A program made the translations under genes and the position numbers. Below the pieces are notes generated by a model. It saw only the letters and a program-made list of their open reading frames with translations. It did not search any database and was not told where the DNA came from. Below are positions 12,490-24,269 of a stretch of DNA of 64,000 bases, piece after piece (positions within the stretch are counted from its first letter, which is position 1; each line of letters begins with the position of its first letter). The stretch is from Reticulitermes speratus (lineage: Eukaryota; Arthropoda; Insecta; Blattodea; Rhinotermitidae), in the NCBI GenBank assembly GCA_021186555.1, contig JAJKFL010000010.1, positions 1,116,001 through 1,180,000 on the forward strand. The letters are read 5' to 3'.

Positions 12490-12632
12490 AACCATTAAGT
12501 CAGGGGTTCACAAATCCCATGCGCCAGGTCACACTGGCCACTAAATTTTTTTTAAGGTGGCGCCTAGTATTTCTGTCCTCAGTATGGAATTTGTTTTATG
12601 TCACCCTCCTGGCCCCTAGAACTTTTTAAGTG
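12490..12632 (-). repeat. hAT-like repeat fragment
   Basis: It begins with CAGGGGTTCACAAA, a hAT-type terminal motif, and contains 'ctgtcctcagtatggaattt'. That phrase recurs inverted near 45.3 and 55.2 kb (gacataaatcatttaccatactgag; gacatgaagcaagttccatactgag). The right end was not found. Confidence 0.35.
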
Positions 12633-12633
12633 G

Positions 12634-12918
12634 CTCCTTGAGGCACTGCTCTACAAACCGGAAGGTCGCGGGTTCCATTCCCGATGATGTCACTGGATTT
12701 TTTCATTGACATAATCCTTTCGGTCGCACTATGGCCCTGGGGTCGACTCAGCCTCTAACAGAAATGATTACCAGGAATATTTCCTGGTGGCTAAAGGCGG
12801 CCGGTGCCTAGGGCTGACCTTACCACCTTCATGTGCCGACTGTCTAGAAATCCGGGAGCCTCAACGTCCTGGAACCCTAAGGGCCTGTCCAGGCCTGTAA
12901 TGGGATCTCTTTACCTTT
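12634..12918 (+). mobile_element. SINE, family B
   Basis: It keeps most of the head (ttgaggcactgctctacaaa, B box gggttccattcc) and the full body to 'ggcctgtaatgggat'. Confidence 0.8.
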
Positions 12919-14044
12919 ATCTTAGCTATATTTAAAAAAATTGTATACCCCTACATTAAATGACCCTCAGGAACATTTTTCGGAGAGTAGCTTGCGAACG
13001 TTATAAACATAAAGGATGTGTTAATGTGAAGTCTTAATTGAATGTCATATTTGTACATTAAAGTGCTTTTATATGTGTATATCAATAACACGGCTCCTTC
13101 TTAAATAAGAAAAAGCTACTTCAACCATTTAATTTACCGCAAATAAAAAGCGCATTCCAGGAATGTGAGCCCCGTTTAAGTACTCAATGTACGTATAAAA
13201 CGAAGGTCACAAGAGCAGGTCGCGTTTTTCAGCAACACAACTAAAAGCATAAACCCGGTCACGCATCTGTAATTAATTCCTTGCCCAGTGCATAACTTGA
13301 TAAATTAATATTTGCGAGTTTTGAGGTTTTCAGAAGAGTGTAATCGAGAACGCTGGTCTTTTGAAAAGTAAAGATGCGTTGTTGGGTGCGCGCGCGCGCG
13401 TGTGTCTCCCGGTGTTTCGAGGGGTCTAATGTCTTCATCTTCAGGGTCGAGCAATTCAGGAACATGAAGGCACTACGACCCCCGAAAAGTTGGCAGCCAC
13501 CCACAACACAGCGTCACATCTCAGAAGACTTGAATTTTCAGCAACACCGCTGTGAGATCCTCAAATCTCGCATAATATACGCACTTACTCTCTTTATTGC
13601 CTAAAATGAAGTGCAGTCCACCTTAAGTTTCAATACTTCCCGTTTGACCCACGTAATATTTAATTTTGGGACCCCAGGCCTATACCGTCAGAAGGGAGGC
13701 CGATTAACCTCCCCCTCAGCATCACGTCTAAAGCTAAGCTGTTCGGCACCCTGGGGACCAGGGACAATGGAAACCTGTGGTCGGAGTCTCGTTCCTTTCT
13801 CTCGTCCATGATGGAGGTCAATGTAGCACAATTGTAACAAAAAACTGAGTGACTGTGCGCAGGAAAGGAGGGCGATTTGTTGTATCTGATGGCCCACTTA
13901 GGGAAGCACCTTGCTAGCACACCCAGCACACATCGTTTAACGACGTTATATCAGCCCAAAACATAGGCGTTGTGTCAAGTCTCTGGTTGTCGTGACAACA
14001 AGGGTGGAAATAATTTTATTTCAATCCAACAAATACACTACACT

Positions 14045-14365
14045 TTCTTTCAATGATTTCTTGTCCCTACATATGTTTCGGCACAACTTTGTGCCATCCT
14101 CAGGGGGGTCGTCGAAAGTTCACAATCTTCAATAGATCCAAACGTTTTTCCCTCACTTTCACAACACATAATTACTGTGTCACCAGCACTAAATATCACT
14201 TGTCTTTCTGTTCATAATTATTATGTGTTGTGAAAGTGAGTGAAAAACAGTTGGATCTATTGAAGATTGTGAACTCTCGATGACCCCCTGAGTATGGCAT
14301 AAGGTATGCCGAAACATATGTAAGGGCAAAAAATCATTGAAAGAAAGTTGAGTGCATTTGTTGGA
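14045..14365. repeat. Inverted element with two hammerhead-like cores
   Basis: The left arm (14,045-14,180) and right arm (14,216-14,365) are inverted copies of the element at 34.85-35.11 kb. On the minus strand 14,068-14,103 reads CTGAGGA, T, GGCAC, loop, GTGCC, GAAAC, ATAT, GTA, followed by GGG. The CCC before the core can pair with that GGG. The right-arm core at about 14,285-14,315 has decayed to CTGAGTA. Confidence 0.5.
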
Positions 14366-14611
14366 TAGAAACAAAATTAATTGATTATCAAAATGCACGG
14401 TATATATAACATAAAACAAGGGTGGAAATCGCACTCCAGCGCAGTGCATATATTCTCGAAACAGTGTTACAAATTTTCAGGCACATGTCTACAGTTGTGA
14501 AGCTATAAAATATTGCACTGTTTTAAAGTACACTTCTCATTTTCCTTTAAATATTCTCAATTTGAATTATTTCAGATAAGAGCTGAGGAACTGAGTGTCA
14601 AATAATCGAAA

Positions 14612-14682
14612 TCCTACTGTGTTCAGATGTAGACACAGTAGGCCGTCAGCATGGGTTAAAATCATGTACTGTGTAGGGTAGA
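14612..14682 (+). repeat. Lone diverged monomer of the 70-bp satellite
   Basis: 'gtagacacagtaggccgtca', 'gcatgggtt' and 'atcatgtactgtgtaggg' align with one unit of the array at 37.6-38.9 kb. The sequence before it (ataatcgaaatcc) also resembles the array's left flank (aaaaatcgagatcc). It probably represents the unexpanded ancestral state. Confidence 0.6.
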
Positions 14683-14894
14683 TGGGATTGTAATGGAATT
14701 GACAAAGCTGTACCGAAACTGTCTGCAATAATTTAGCTCATAAAAGACTTTCAAGTTTTCCATTTCTCTTACTTACTTTCAGTAAACAGTTTTTGGAGAC
14801 AATTTTTGAAGTTCTATTTGAACGATATATAAAGCTGACATTATGCTACACATACACTACAAAATAAAGTCCCTTTCCACCCCATGAAAGCATA

Positions 14895-15165
14895 TAGACG
14901 GAGTAGAAGTATAGCTACACTCATTTTTAACCTCGGTATTATATGCAGGTGAGTGGCCAAATTTAAGCCCTGGCCGCTTTACCTCCGGGAAAAGCCCCTC
15001 CTCTAGGCATTGTATAGGAGGTGAGGTGGGTGGGCCTTAGAGCCGGTCCGGACGTTTTAGAGAAGATGAAAATAATTTGCCACTGCCGGCATTCGAACCC
15101 TGAATCGGCCAGTCTGTAGCCTGCCTAGTCACTAAACCGACTGAGCGAATGCCGACTTCCCCGAC
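14895..15165 (-). mobile_element. SINE, family A type
   Basis: On the minus strand the head shows A box 'cgctcagtcggtttagtgac' and B box 'gggttcgaatgcc', followed by the family body. Confidence 0.65.
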
Positions 15166-15422
15166 GAGGAAATTAATGGAAATCCCATTCAGAATTGGGT
15201 CATGCCGTCTTACGTGGAAGCTGGGACGGACAGACACGAACTGACGGTTATGCGTTTATTTATATATTTATAACAATACAAAAATAGCAGCACTTAGGAT
15301 ACTGAGCTTTGGTTTAGGCTATGTGCAAATTAACCACTTAAGATTAAGAAATTAACAAATTAAGATCTGGGGGTAAACGGGAGAATAATATTCAAATGTA
15401 CCTTAAGCAAATAGGATTAAAC

Positions 15423-15590
15423 TGGCTCAGGATAGGGACAGATGGCGGCATGTTGTGAACGCAGTGCAGAACCTTCATGTTCCATTAAAATGCTGGGAAG
15501 TTCTTGACTAGCTCAGGGACTATTAGCTTTTCAAGGGAGACTCTGCTCCATGGAGTTAGTTATTCAGTTAGTTAATTAGTAAAACCCTTG
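15423..15590 (+). mobile_element. LINE 3' end fragment
   Basis: It matches the LINE at 55.9-56.07 kb from 'ggctcaggatagggacag' through 'cttgactagctcaggg' to the TTAGTTA-type tail. Confidence 0.7.
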
Positions 15591-16096
15591 ATTCAATGCA
15601 GTATAGACTGGGACAGGCCGTGTCTAATATGAATGATAAATTGGGTAAAGGTGCGACTATTCAGTCGTGGCCTACTTCAAATTATTACTTCAACACTATG
15701 CGCTCTACTTTGTCAATAACATCACTAACTCTACCTTATACAGTGCTCACTGCGTGGAGAGCAATCCGTTCTGACAAGGTAACAGATCATCAGCCAGTCA
15801 AGAAATTCCCCGTATAGTACGGAATCCCAAGGATAGTTACACAAAAAGCTGCTATATATCTCTGTCCTCAGCCAGCTGAATTCAGTCGACGTCTTCTCAT
15901 CCTGCTTCTTAAAATCAACTTTGAAACGTCATTGCAAAGCCGTTGCGAAAAGTGACTCTTATCTTCATCATGTCCGTCCTTCCGTCCGCATGAAAAAGCG
16001 CGACTCCCACTCTACGGATTTTCGTGACATTTCGTATTTGGAATTTGTACTAAAATCTGTTAATCTTGGTTAAAACGAGAAGATCTTTTTACGTGG

Positions 16097-16372
16097 TGAA
16101 GGGCCCCGCAGCAGATGCTACGGACGCACCACAGCCTTAAGGCTTTTTGTGCAACCCTGTGATGAAGATGAAGATGAGCAGTTTTTTTTACCAAGATTTA
16201 CAAGTAATGGAGCACCAGTGGAATGAAACTGACAGGGGAAAACCGACAACTCGGAGAAAAACCTGTTCCAGTGCCACTTTGTCCACCACAAACCCCACAT
16301 GAACTGACCCGGGATCGAACGCGGGCCTCCGCATTGAGGCCGGCGACTAACCGCCTGAGCCATGGCACGGCC
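16097..16372 (-). mobile_element. SINE, family D
   Basis: On the minus strand the head 'ccgtgccatggctcaggcgg' and B box 'gttcgatcccgggtca' are intact. The body goes through 'ggtggacaaagtggcactgg' to a tail with 'ccttaaggctgtggtgcgtc' and the conserved 'agcatctgctgcggggccc'. Confidence 0.8.
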
Positions 16373-17924
16373 CAAACGAGAAGATTCTTTATACGAAGTG
16401 GTACGTGCAGTTATGTTATTGGTCTTTGTAACTGAGACACACTATGTTGTCTCTGAGGCATGAGGCCAGGCCGAAGAAACAGCTGACGATCTATACTTAA
16501 CTTGCGAACACGATCGATTGCATATCTCCCCATTTACGATACCGATTTTGTAAATTTGTTGCTAAGATTTGAAGGAAAGTTACAGTGTGGTGTCTAAAAC
16601 GTCGACATGCCCATTTATGATATTCGCATTTTCACTTTTATACACGAAGTGAAAATCTAGGGACAATTACAGAGCGAACGTGTCAGAATTGTTGCGCTCT
16701 GCGGACATTTCCTAACTTGTATTGAATAAAATCCTATTTACGCCAACGTCTTCCAAGTGCTCTGTTTCCTTCAGGTATCACCACCAAGACCCTGAACGCA
16801 TTTCTTTCCGCGCAATGTGTTCTACATTCCCGCCCATCTCTTCCTCCTTGATTCCATCACCCGAATATTGTTCGGTGAGGAGTACAGACTATAGAGCTGC
16901 TTACGGTACAGGAATCCTAAATATGACAAGCAGAGGCGCCTAGAAAACAGAAACCTGTCCCATGTCCTTGATCTCTAACTATATCGTAGAAAATTAAGTT
17001 TTACTACCGGAGCTGCCGCGACCTTCGTGTGGTCATGCGGTATGAGATATGACGCGGGTCACGTGACCACACCTCCCCCTCTCCTGGTACATAAGAACAG
17101 AAAACTTGACCTGCATTTTTTTGTTCAGCTTCATCATCCCTAAGACATGAATGGAATCAAGGACATAACTTTACGTTTTTGTGTCCGTGTAATGATATTT
17201 AGGTACAGCCATACAAAGAATAGTTTTATGATAGTTCGTGCCACTTTCCAAACCAGGTGTGGTTTTAGCGTCAAGTGAAATTCCATGTGCATTCTTTTTT
17301 TTTTTTTTTGGTAATATGAGATAATTGTTGGCTACCGCTGTACCTGGATTGGGCGCTGCGGAATCCGAACAGTGCCAGCCATACACGCGACGGGGCATGT
17401 AAGGCATGGAGGTAGAGCCCATCGTGTTCTTAGACTTTTGAAGGAGTGGTCATTACGAGTGGATATGACTTAATAACACGCTGATGTCATGAAAGTGCAC
17501 ATTGAGAACTTACACGCTGTAGAGCACCTTAGCAATCTGCATTACACAGGGCATTCTTTTATCGCGGAACTGCTCACTGTACTACAAACGACATGGTTGC
17601 TGCGTACCGACCGATGACACCGCCTGGTCTACAACGCTCAGTCCGGCGTTAGAAAGAGAAGCTCTGTGCACACACTAGGCCCCAATAGCTCTAAGTTTAA
17701 TTAGAGCTGCTCTTTATGTCAGTATTAATTTCTGCTTGATAAAATGTTTGTTCAGAAACTTTATTCACTGTGGATTTCATGTTACAGTAGAGGTTACAAT
17801 TGCCTGCAACGCACTGCGGTTACATTAGCTTAGCAACTTTCTGTGTCGACATTACAACAAGACTGTACCGATATCCGCCCATTGTCCTCCCTCTTACGCG
17901 TTATATATAAAGGTAACTTTGTCC

Positions 17925-18150
17925 CTAGGCCGCTCGCTTGCTGGGACTCTGGGTTCGAATCCCGCCGGGGGCATGGATGTCGGCCTATGTGTCTTGTGAC
18001 TGTTGTGTGTTGTCAGGTATAGGTCTCTGCGACAAGCTGATCACTCGTCCAGAGGAGTCCTACCGAATGTGGTGTGTCTGAGTGTGATCGTGAAGCCTCG
18101 ATAATGAGGAGGCCCTGGCCCACTAGGGGCTGTTGCGCCATGAAGAAAAG
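17925..18150 (+). mobile_element. SINE, family C, head truncated
   Basis: It starts inside the head at 'aggccgctcgcttgctggga', keeps B box 'gggttcgaatccc' and has the full family C body to 'actaggggctgttgcgccat'. Confidence 0.8.
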
Positions 18151-18189
18151 TTGTCCCTGTCTACGCCATAAAGGCATATGGGGGGGGAG

Positions 18190-18340
18190 GTATAGCTCCA
18201 GTCATTCTTCACCTCGGCCATATATGTAAAGATGAGTGGTCAACATCACGCCCTGGCCACTTTACTCCCAGGAAACAACCCCGGTACCCACTGAACTGTA
18301 GGCTGAGTGGGGCCCAGAACCAGGTTGGACGTTAGCCTAT
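18190..18340 (-). mobile_element. SINE, family A tail
   Basis: It carries the 3' part of the family on the minus strand: 'tacccactgaactgtaggct' and 'cattcttcacctcggcca'. Confidence 0.5.
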
Positions 18341-18379
18341 AGTCTGGTTACTATACAGAATATGCTATCCCGGTCCCCG

Positions 18380-18421
18380 TATGTATGTATGTATGTATGT
18401 ATGTATGTATGTATGTATGTA
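18380..18421 (+). repeat. (ATGT)n microsatellite
   Basis: About ten tandem ATGT units. Confidence 0.95.
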
Positions 18422-18460
18422 TTATAAACGTAGCATTTATATGTATTTACAGTGTATAAA

Positions 18461-18604
18461 CAGGGTCCTTATTTTATCTGACAACTGTCGTTTGTCACTT
18501 CCCGTCCTTATTCCACCGCACGTGTGGGCGGTCGGCTGAGAGGGCTACGTTAGTGAGCCGACAGGAAGCGGAAACCGATAGTTGTCAGATAAAATCATTG
18601 CCCT
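18461..18604. mobile_element. Palindromic MITE
   Basis: The left end CAGGGTCCTTATTTTATC and the right end, reverse-complemented as AGGGCAATGATTTTATC, share the inner block 'ttttatctgacaact'. The centre is GC-rich. The terminal CAGGG and flanking TATAA on both sides suggest a hAT-type MITE, although a clean 8-bp duplication is not visible. Confidence 0.5.
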
Positions 18605-18650
18605 CTATAACATTGGTATAAGGTTGAGGTACAATACAAAAGTGCGTCTG

Positions 18651-18651
<1 letters not shown>

Positions 18652-18690
<39 letters not shown>
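18652..18690 (+). repeat. (AAT)n microsatellite
   Basis: About 12-13 AAT units. Confidence 0.95.
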
Positions 18691-18691
<1 letters not shown>

Positions 18692-18949
18692 GGCGGTTGG
18701 AATGGATATGAGAATGTTGTTGTAACGACACTTCATTCAGTTCATCTACTGGCGTAACAGCAAACAGGTCACCACAGCGGTAACGCGTCTGACTCGTATT
18801 TGGGGCATCCTGGGTTTGGACTTCTAATCGGCAATTGGATTTTCCCAGCTTCAGTCCCTCTCGATTTTCCCCGCGTCCTCACGACTAGGCAAGACTTTTT
18901 TCTTCCGATAATTCCTCCGCATTCACCTCAAACCAAGGCAGTTAGTGAG

Positions 18950-19285
18950 ACCGTGCCATGGCTCAGGCGGTTAGTCGCCGGCCTGTCACTACGGAGGCCC
19001 GGGTTCGATCCCGCGTCAGTCCATGTGGGATTTGTGGTGGACAAAGTGGCACTGGGACTTTTTTCCCCGAGTACTTCGGTTTTCTCCTGTCAATTTCATT
19101 CCACCGGCATTCCAGAGGCAACGGGTTTTCCACTTCCCCAAAACGTCCAGACCGCCGCTGGGTTCCGCTCAGCCTCCTATTCAAAGGGCACTGAGGACTA
19201 TCTAGGGCAAAGCGCCGGGGTGTGAGGCTGACCTCTCACCTTCATCTAGTGCCGAGGTTAAGAATGAGTGGCTATTTACCTCCTC
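18950..19285 (+). mobile_element. SINE, family D, full length
   Basis: Head 'ccatggctcaggcggttagt', B box 'gggttcgatcccgcg', then 'ggtggacaaagtggcactgg' and 'tacttcggttttctcctgtc'. The tail is shared with family A (agtgccgaggttaagaatga). The middle section is the source of the 92-bp satellite at 49.2-50.8 kb. Confidence 0.85.
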
Positions 19286-19649
19286 TCATGCTATATGCCA
19301 CAACGTGTGATTAAAAGATTGTCATACAGTGTTGATTACGACACGTCAATACGCACGATACGTGTCATGCACGTTTCAATCGTTCCAGATTGAACCATCG
19401 CAATAATATTACGTGATAACCTGTTGTTATTACAGGAAGCTGTAATGCCTTCGTACTGAAATGTGGGGCCGTCACGAGACTACGGTTTGGCGGTTTCGAA
19501 ATACATTTTTGACGCTGTGTGGTTTTTTTCCTGTGCATTCCTTCACGCTATATTCCGAGCGCCCCTTGCAGCGTGCAAACACACACAAGAACAAAGCGAC
19601 TGTTTTTAACATAGCAAGCTACAGTACGCAAAATAAACTAGACTGCATA

Positions 19650-19925
19650 TGGAGTCTCAGTTCGTTGAGGCACTGCGCTACAAGCCGGCTCGATTCCCCG
19701 ATGATGTCACTGGAAGTTTTCATTGACATAATCCTTTAGGTCGCACTATGGCCCTGGGGTCGACTCAGCATCTAACAGAAATGAGTATTTCCTGAGGGGT
19801 AAAGGCGGCCGGTGCTGACAACCTTACCACCTTCATGTGCCGATTGTCTAGAAATCTGGGAGCCTCAACCTCCTGGAACCCTAAGGGTCTGTCCAGGCCT
19901 GTAATGGGATTGCTTTACCTTTCTT
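19650..19925 (+). mobile_element. SINE, family B
   Basis: The head (gttgaggcactgcgctacaa) and body to 'ggcctgtaatgggattgct' are present, with a short deletion around the B box and another in the middle. Confidence 0.75.
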
Positions 19926-20039
19926 TTTCTTCTTACGTGTGGTGTACAACGTGACGTAGTACGTAGGAATTACCAAGGTGTTCTTTACTGTCAGAATGTC
20001 GTGCGGTTTTAGGTGCACGCCTAAGTGTACTTCTATTTC

Positions 20040-20345
20040 GGCCCATAAGTACGGCATCCCTTGAGCCGATTTTCACCAAACTCACCGTCAATAAATTTTT
20101 GTTCACACTTCCTAACCGAATTTTATACAGCTAGGCTAAAATTTTAGAAAATAGGGAAAAATTTCATTTATGCCCCTACGTAAAGTATGGCTTTCATTGC
20201 ACCGATTTTCATGAAACTCACATTTGCTCGACGTTCTTATGTGGAAACGTCCACAACCGAATTTTGTCAATATCGGTCAATAAGTGTGGAAAGTACAGGT
20301 AGAAATTTATTTGACATTCTGAAGTAAAGTATGACCGTGACTGGG
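20040..20345 (+). repeat. Dispersed repeat, copy 2
   Basis: Partner of the segment at 185-490, with the same order of phrases. Non-coding; family not recognised. Confidence 0.6.
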
Positions 20346-20654
20346 ACGATGTTCAGAAAAAATAAAAACACGCTTGCTCGACAACTCCGCGTGTTTTGCT
20401 CTCTGTTTGGGTGTGAGTGTACCTATGAGTGCTGCGGTGTGGGCACATTGTATACTGTGCATTAAGGAATTCTGGTGTGACGCTGTGTCTTTGGGTGAGT
20501 TGTTTCGGACGTTTCGAAGGCACGACGATCCTTCGATACGTCGGGAACCAGTCGCCCAGTGACACAGTGTCACATCTCAGAAGACTTGAATCATCAGCAA
20601 CACTGCTGTGAGAAACTCAAATCTCGGAAGCAATAAACTATTCTTCTTCTTATT

Positions 20655-20665
20655 ATTATTATTGT

Positions 20666-20712
<47 letters not shown>
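20655..20712 (+). repeat. (TAG)n microsatellite
   Basis: About 16 TAG/AGT units following a TTA run. Confidence 0.95.
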
Positions 20713-20929
20713 TTCAGCGTGACACGTCTGTTCCGCCTCCAAACTTCTGCAATTTATGTATTCATATCTACAGCCGTTGTCCAGTTCCCTCCCATTTGTT
20801 TTATACTTTAATATTCGTCATTGTATAAAGTAGATAACATAACGAGGTGTGTTATGTCTCTTGTCTCCTTACTCAGCGCAGAAACATTTACTCTATCTCT
20901 TGCGCGAAAATAAAAAACTGCTTATTTTA

Positions 20930-21090
20930 ATTCGCACATCCCCTCTTGTCACCGGGTGTAAAGCGGGGTGCGGGAGGTCACGTTTACCACTCACCTCCAT
21001 CTAGTGCCGATATTAAGAATGAGTGGAGCTATACCCCTACTCCCCTTATATGCCTTCATGACGTGGACACGGATAACTGTAACTTTATCT
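20930..21090 (+). mobile_element. SINE, family A tail
   Basis: 'ctcacctccatctagtgccg' and 'aagaatgagtggagctatac' mark the 3' part of family A. Confidence 0.55.
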
Positions 21091-21784
21091 TTAAACCCCA
21101 GCTGTGCTTTATAAATAATACACACAAAATAAGTCACAGTGTCTGCAAAACAAGTCTCTCATTCGTTATCTATGTCCTACTGCGACATGTTTCGGCCCTT
21201 AAATAACTCAACGCGAGATAGAATTGGGACCTTACCTGTTGATTTTTATAAAACTTTCATATTACATAAAATAAACACGTCGTGAAAGTACGGGTATTAC
21301 AGAGACAGAATGGGGACTTCGACGAGGGACACAGAAAAATAGCAGGTTAATTTAACGATATCCGGTTTGCAAATGGGTACAGCACTGTAGAAATAATGGA
21401 GAGAGAATATCTATAAATTCGCTTTTAACTAAAATTTTAATTTTAGAAGTTATATTATGCTCAATGTAAAAGCTCTGGTATTCCACATTTTGTTTTGTTT
21501 AAAATAAGTGGCTTGTATTCTTGTGAATTCTTTTTGTGATTTTATATAAGCTGCCTGAAGATGGCCACATAATGGCCTAAGTGTGTCATTACAGAAGACA
21601 GACAAAAAGAACACAGCGCTGTCGTGCAGGTTGTACAGTTCACTGTATCTACAAAAACGCCGCAAACGAACATTACACACTAACTGCTTCGTGTTAAAAT
21701 GGCTAAAAAAATTACACGAGAAATAAGAGTATGAAGACAGACAATTAAATTCGAAGTGTGCTGTTTTTTGTTCCAGGAACAAGG

Positions 21785-21869
21785 ATGCTGTGGGTTCCGG
21801 TGGTGGGCGCCATCTTGCTGTGGGTGTCGCCCCCTGCCTGTACCGCGCGGACCGTGCTGCAAGGCCACA
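21785..21869 (+). CDS. Sb: Stubble exon 1 (signal/anchor segment)
   Basis: A strong acceptor (ctgttttttgttccag) ends at 21,776. The exon opens GAACAAGG and then ATG, with A at -3. It encodes 28 residues: a hydrophobic run from residue 2 (about LWVPVVGAILLWVSPP) and a plausible signal cleavage after CTA at about residue 21. The donor at 21,870 is GTAAGT in phase 1. The next exon needs phase 1, and joining gives Ser29. Because the frame is open through the acceptor, an upstream exon could add a cytoplasmic tail and make this a type II anchor as in Drosophila Stubble. With this ATG alone it looks like a cleaved signal peptide. The assignment rests on phase, splice sites and protein logic across a 9.9-kb intron, not on a transcript. 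Confidence 0.6.
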
Positions 21870-21929
21870 GTAAGTCACACTGTAGAGTCCGATCGCAATC
21901 TTGCGGCACTGCGCGAAGAACTGAATAAC

Positions 21930-22175
21930 TCGGGTATGGATTGGATTGTCCGGGGTTCAATTCCCGGCAGAGACAAGTGATTTTTCCCTTCTCAAAACGT
22001 TCAAATTAGCTGTGGGGCTCAATGGATAACGGGGGGGGGGCTCTTTCCCAAGGGGTTGGGGCACGAAAGTGACCACTTATCTCAATCTATTTTGGGTTAA
22101 AATGAGTGGAGCTATACCTCCATTTCCCCATATGACTTCATGACGTGCACAACGAGAAATTTTACCTTTGCCCTT
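21930..22175 (+). mobile_element. SINE, family A
   Basis: The B box 'ggttcaattcccggcagaga' lies just downstream of exon 1. A family A body and tail follow (gagtggagctatacctcc). Confidence 0.6.
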
Positions 22176-22812
22176 TTTCAAGGTATGTACCGGGTGTTCA
22201 TGTTTACACGCGGAAGGACGCTGCAGTACTCCATGACAGCATACAGTAGTGACATCTGATGATTCGCTCTGGACGCCGCGATGATGAGAAATGAAAATAG
22301 CCCCCTCCCCCGGCCTGAAATAGATCCCAGACATCCTGACACAATTCGATTTAGAATGCGTCAAGCTACACTGTCGTAGCATGTGTTGACCAATAATTCA
22401 AACAATCACACGGATTCACTGAGTGAACCCACGAGCAGCGTCACTCATGTAGCCACTGCTGTCACAGCGTGATGGGATTTATGTGTTTATGATCTTGGCT
22501 CGCCCGCGGGCTGGTCAGCTGCTGCTGGTAACAGCTTTCGTAATTACTGCGTGCCAGGTGATACAGTTAGCGGGCCGGACTGACAATGACAATCAGTTCA
22601 GATTTATCAGCGTGTAAATAGCATCAGCAGACAGACAACTCTGAGACACACGCACCTGACAGAAGCAAGAGGAGGAACAAACTATGAGCACAAGAGTTAC
22701 TGAGCAAAACCAAATTATTCACTCATTTTTTACCTCCAACATGTTTCGGTCTCGTTAGGTCGTTACCTGTCTGCGCCATCACGATATATAGCGGGATACA
22801 GGTATAGCTGTG

Positions 22813-23465
22813 GGCCGGGATAGCTTAGTCGGTATAGCGACTCGCTACGGGCTAGACGGTCCGGGGATCGAATAGCCGATCCAATGGCCGTGCGGTCTAA
22901 GACGTGGGTCTTCGGCCGCTCGCTTACTAGGATCGTGGGTTCGAATCTGCCAATCCAGTGGCCGTGCGGTCTAAGGCGTGGGTCTTCGGCCGCTCGCTTA
23001 TTAGGATCGTGGGTTCGAATCTGCCGATCCAGTGGCCGTGCGGTCTAAGGCGTGGGTCTTCGGCCGCTCGCTTATTAGGATCGTGGGTTCGAATACCACC
23101 GGGGGCATGGATGTTTGTGTTGTGTTTGTCGTAAGGACGGTAGTATGGAACGTAAAGTGACATGAAGGACGAAAGGATTTAAACAGTACAAAAATGGATC
23201 AAAGGGGAAAAAACCCCGGACAGGCAAAAAAAAAAAAAATCCCGTTGGGGGCGAGATTTTTCGAAGCCGTCCAGACCGGCCCTGGGGCCCACCCAGCCTC
23301 CTATACAATGGGTATAGGGTCTCTTTCCCGGGGGTGAAGCAGCTGGGGTGTGGAGTTGACAACCCACCCTCATCTAGTGCCAGGGTTAAAGAAAGAGTAG
23401 AGCTATACCTCTACTCCCCCTCTGGGCCTTCGTGGCCTCTTCTAGGGTGAACTTTACCTTTACAG
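22813..23465 (+). mobile_element. SINE family A split by a SINE C insertion
   Basis: The family A head (gggatagcttagtcggtata) runs to 22,874 and stops in its B box. The same element resumes near 23,232 with 'cccgttgggggcgag' and continues to its tail at 23,465. The interval between is a family C insertion ending in a run of A. Confidence 0.7.
22875..23231 (+). mobile_element. SINE family C with triplicated tRNA-like head
   Basis: Three head-to-tail 74-bp units start at 22,875, 22,949 and 23,023. Each carries 'tggccgtgcggtctaag' and B box 'gtgggttcgaat'. The third runs into the family C body (gggggcatggatgtttgtgt). The insert ends in about 13 A, as expected for retroposition. Confidence 0.75.
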
Positions 23466-23904
23466 GTATAGCTTAGCTCATTCTTAAGATAGGCCCTGGA
23501 CGAATATCAACTGGCGGCATCTTGATTAACGCAGAGCATAAAACTATGTACAAACCTGATATATCACATTTACAAACACTGTGCAACAGATACAATGTGT
23601 GGAATGCACAGTGAATTTTAAATATAAATAAAAATTTTAACGTAAACCGGGGTGGAGATTTTATGTTGCGGTGAAATCGTACACTAACTGTCTCTACTGA
23701 ATAGGTCACTAAATTGGAATTTGTGTAAGTGATTGGTTTAGGCTGTTATGTACATTAAATAGTACGGTGAAGAAAATAACGTTGTCAAAAAGCAGAGCAA
23801 AAATGTAATACAAAAGTTGTAGTTGCCCCTTAGCCTATGCACTAAACCACAAACATATTAAAGAGAGTGGAGAGATATAGCAGTGACCAGATAACTCGCT
23901 AGTT

Positions 23905-24010
23905 GAGCTCCTTAACACTGTACACAGCTGCAGTCGGCACGGCGTGGTCGCTGCTAGGCACACCTCGGAACGGCCAGGCAGCGTTATACCTGTTTCAAAA
24001 ACATTTGCCC
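23905..24010 (+). repeat. Dispersed repeat (partner at 4.3 kb)
   Basis: Inverted partner of 4,262-4,385. The segment is GC-rich and ends in 'cctgtttcaaaaac'. Confidence 0.65.
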
Positions 24011-24269
24011 TGTTGGGAGAATATTCATAGCTTCAGTCACGGTGGACGTTTTTGAAACGGGTAGAAACGTGCGCAGTGCTTCCCCCCTTATCAGGTTGCC
24101 TCCTCACCCCCCAATGCTAATAATTAGCAAGGAATCTGGTCACTACACTAAATCTTCAAGTTTGTTTTTTCCTTTAACCTGGCAAATATATGGATGAGAG
24201 TGATGGACTGCACGGTGCATCCACTTTAGCATCACAGAAACAGCTCGCAGAAATCATCGAATAGAACAG

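Larger units (their letters stand above)
10134..21776. other. Intergenic, repeats only
   Basis: No supportable gene. It contains SINEs, hairpin elements with hammerhead-like cores, a diverged single copy of the 70-bp satellite monomer, a palindromic MITE and microsatellites (listed separately). A non-coding first exon of the Stubble gene is expected in this interval or further upstream, but I cannot place it. Confidence 0.6.
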
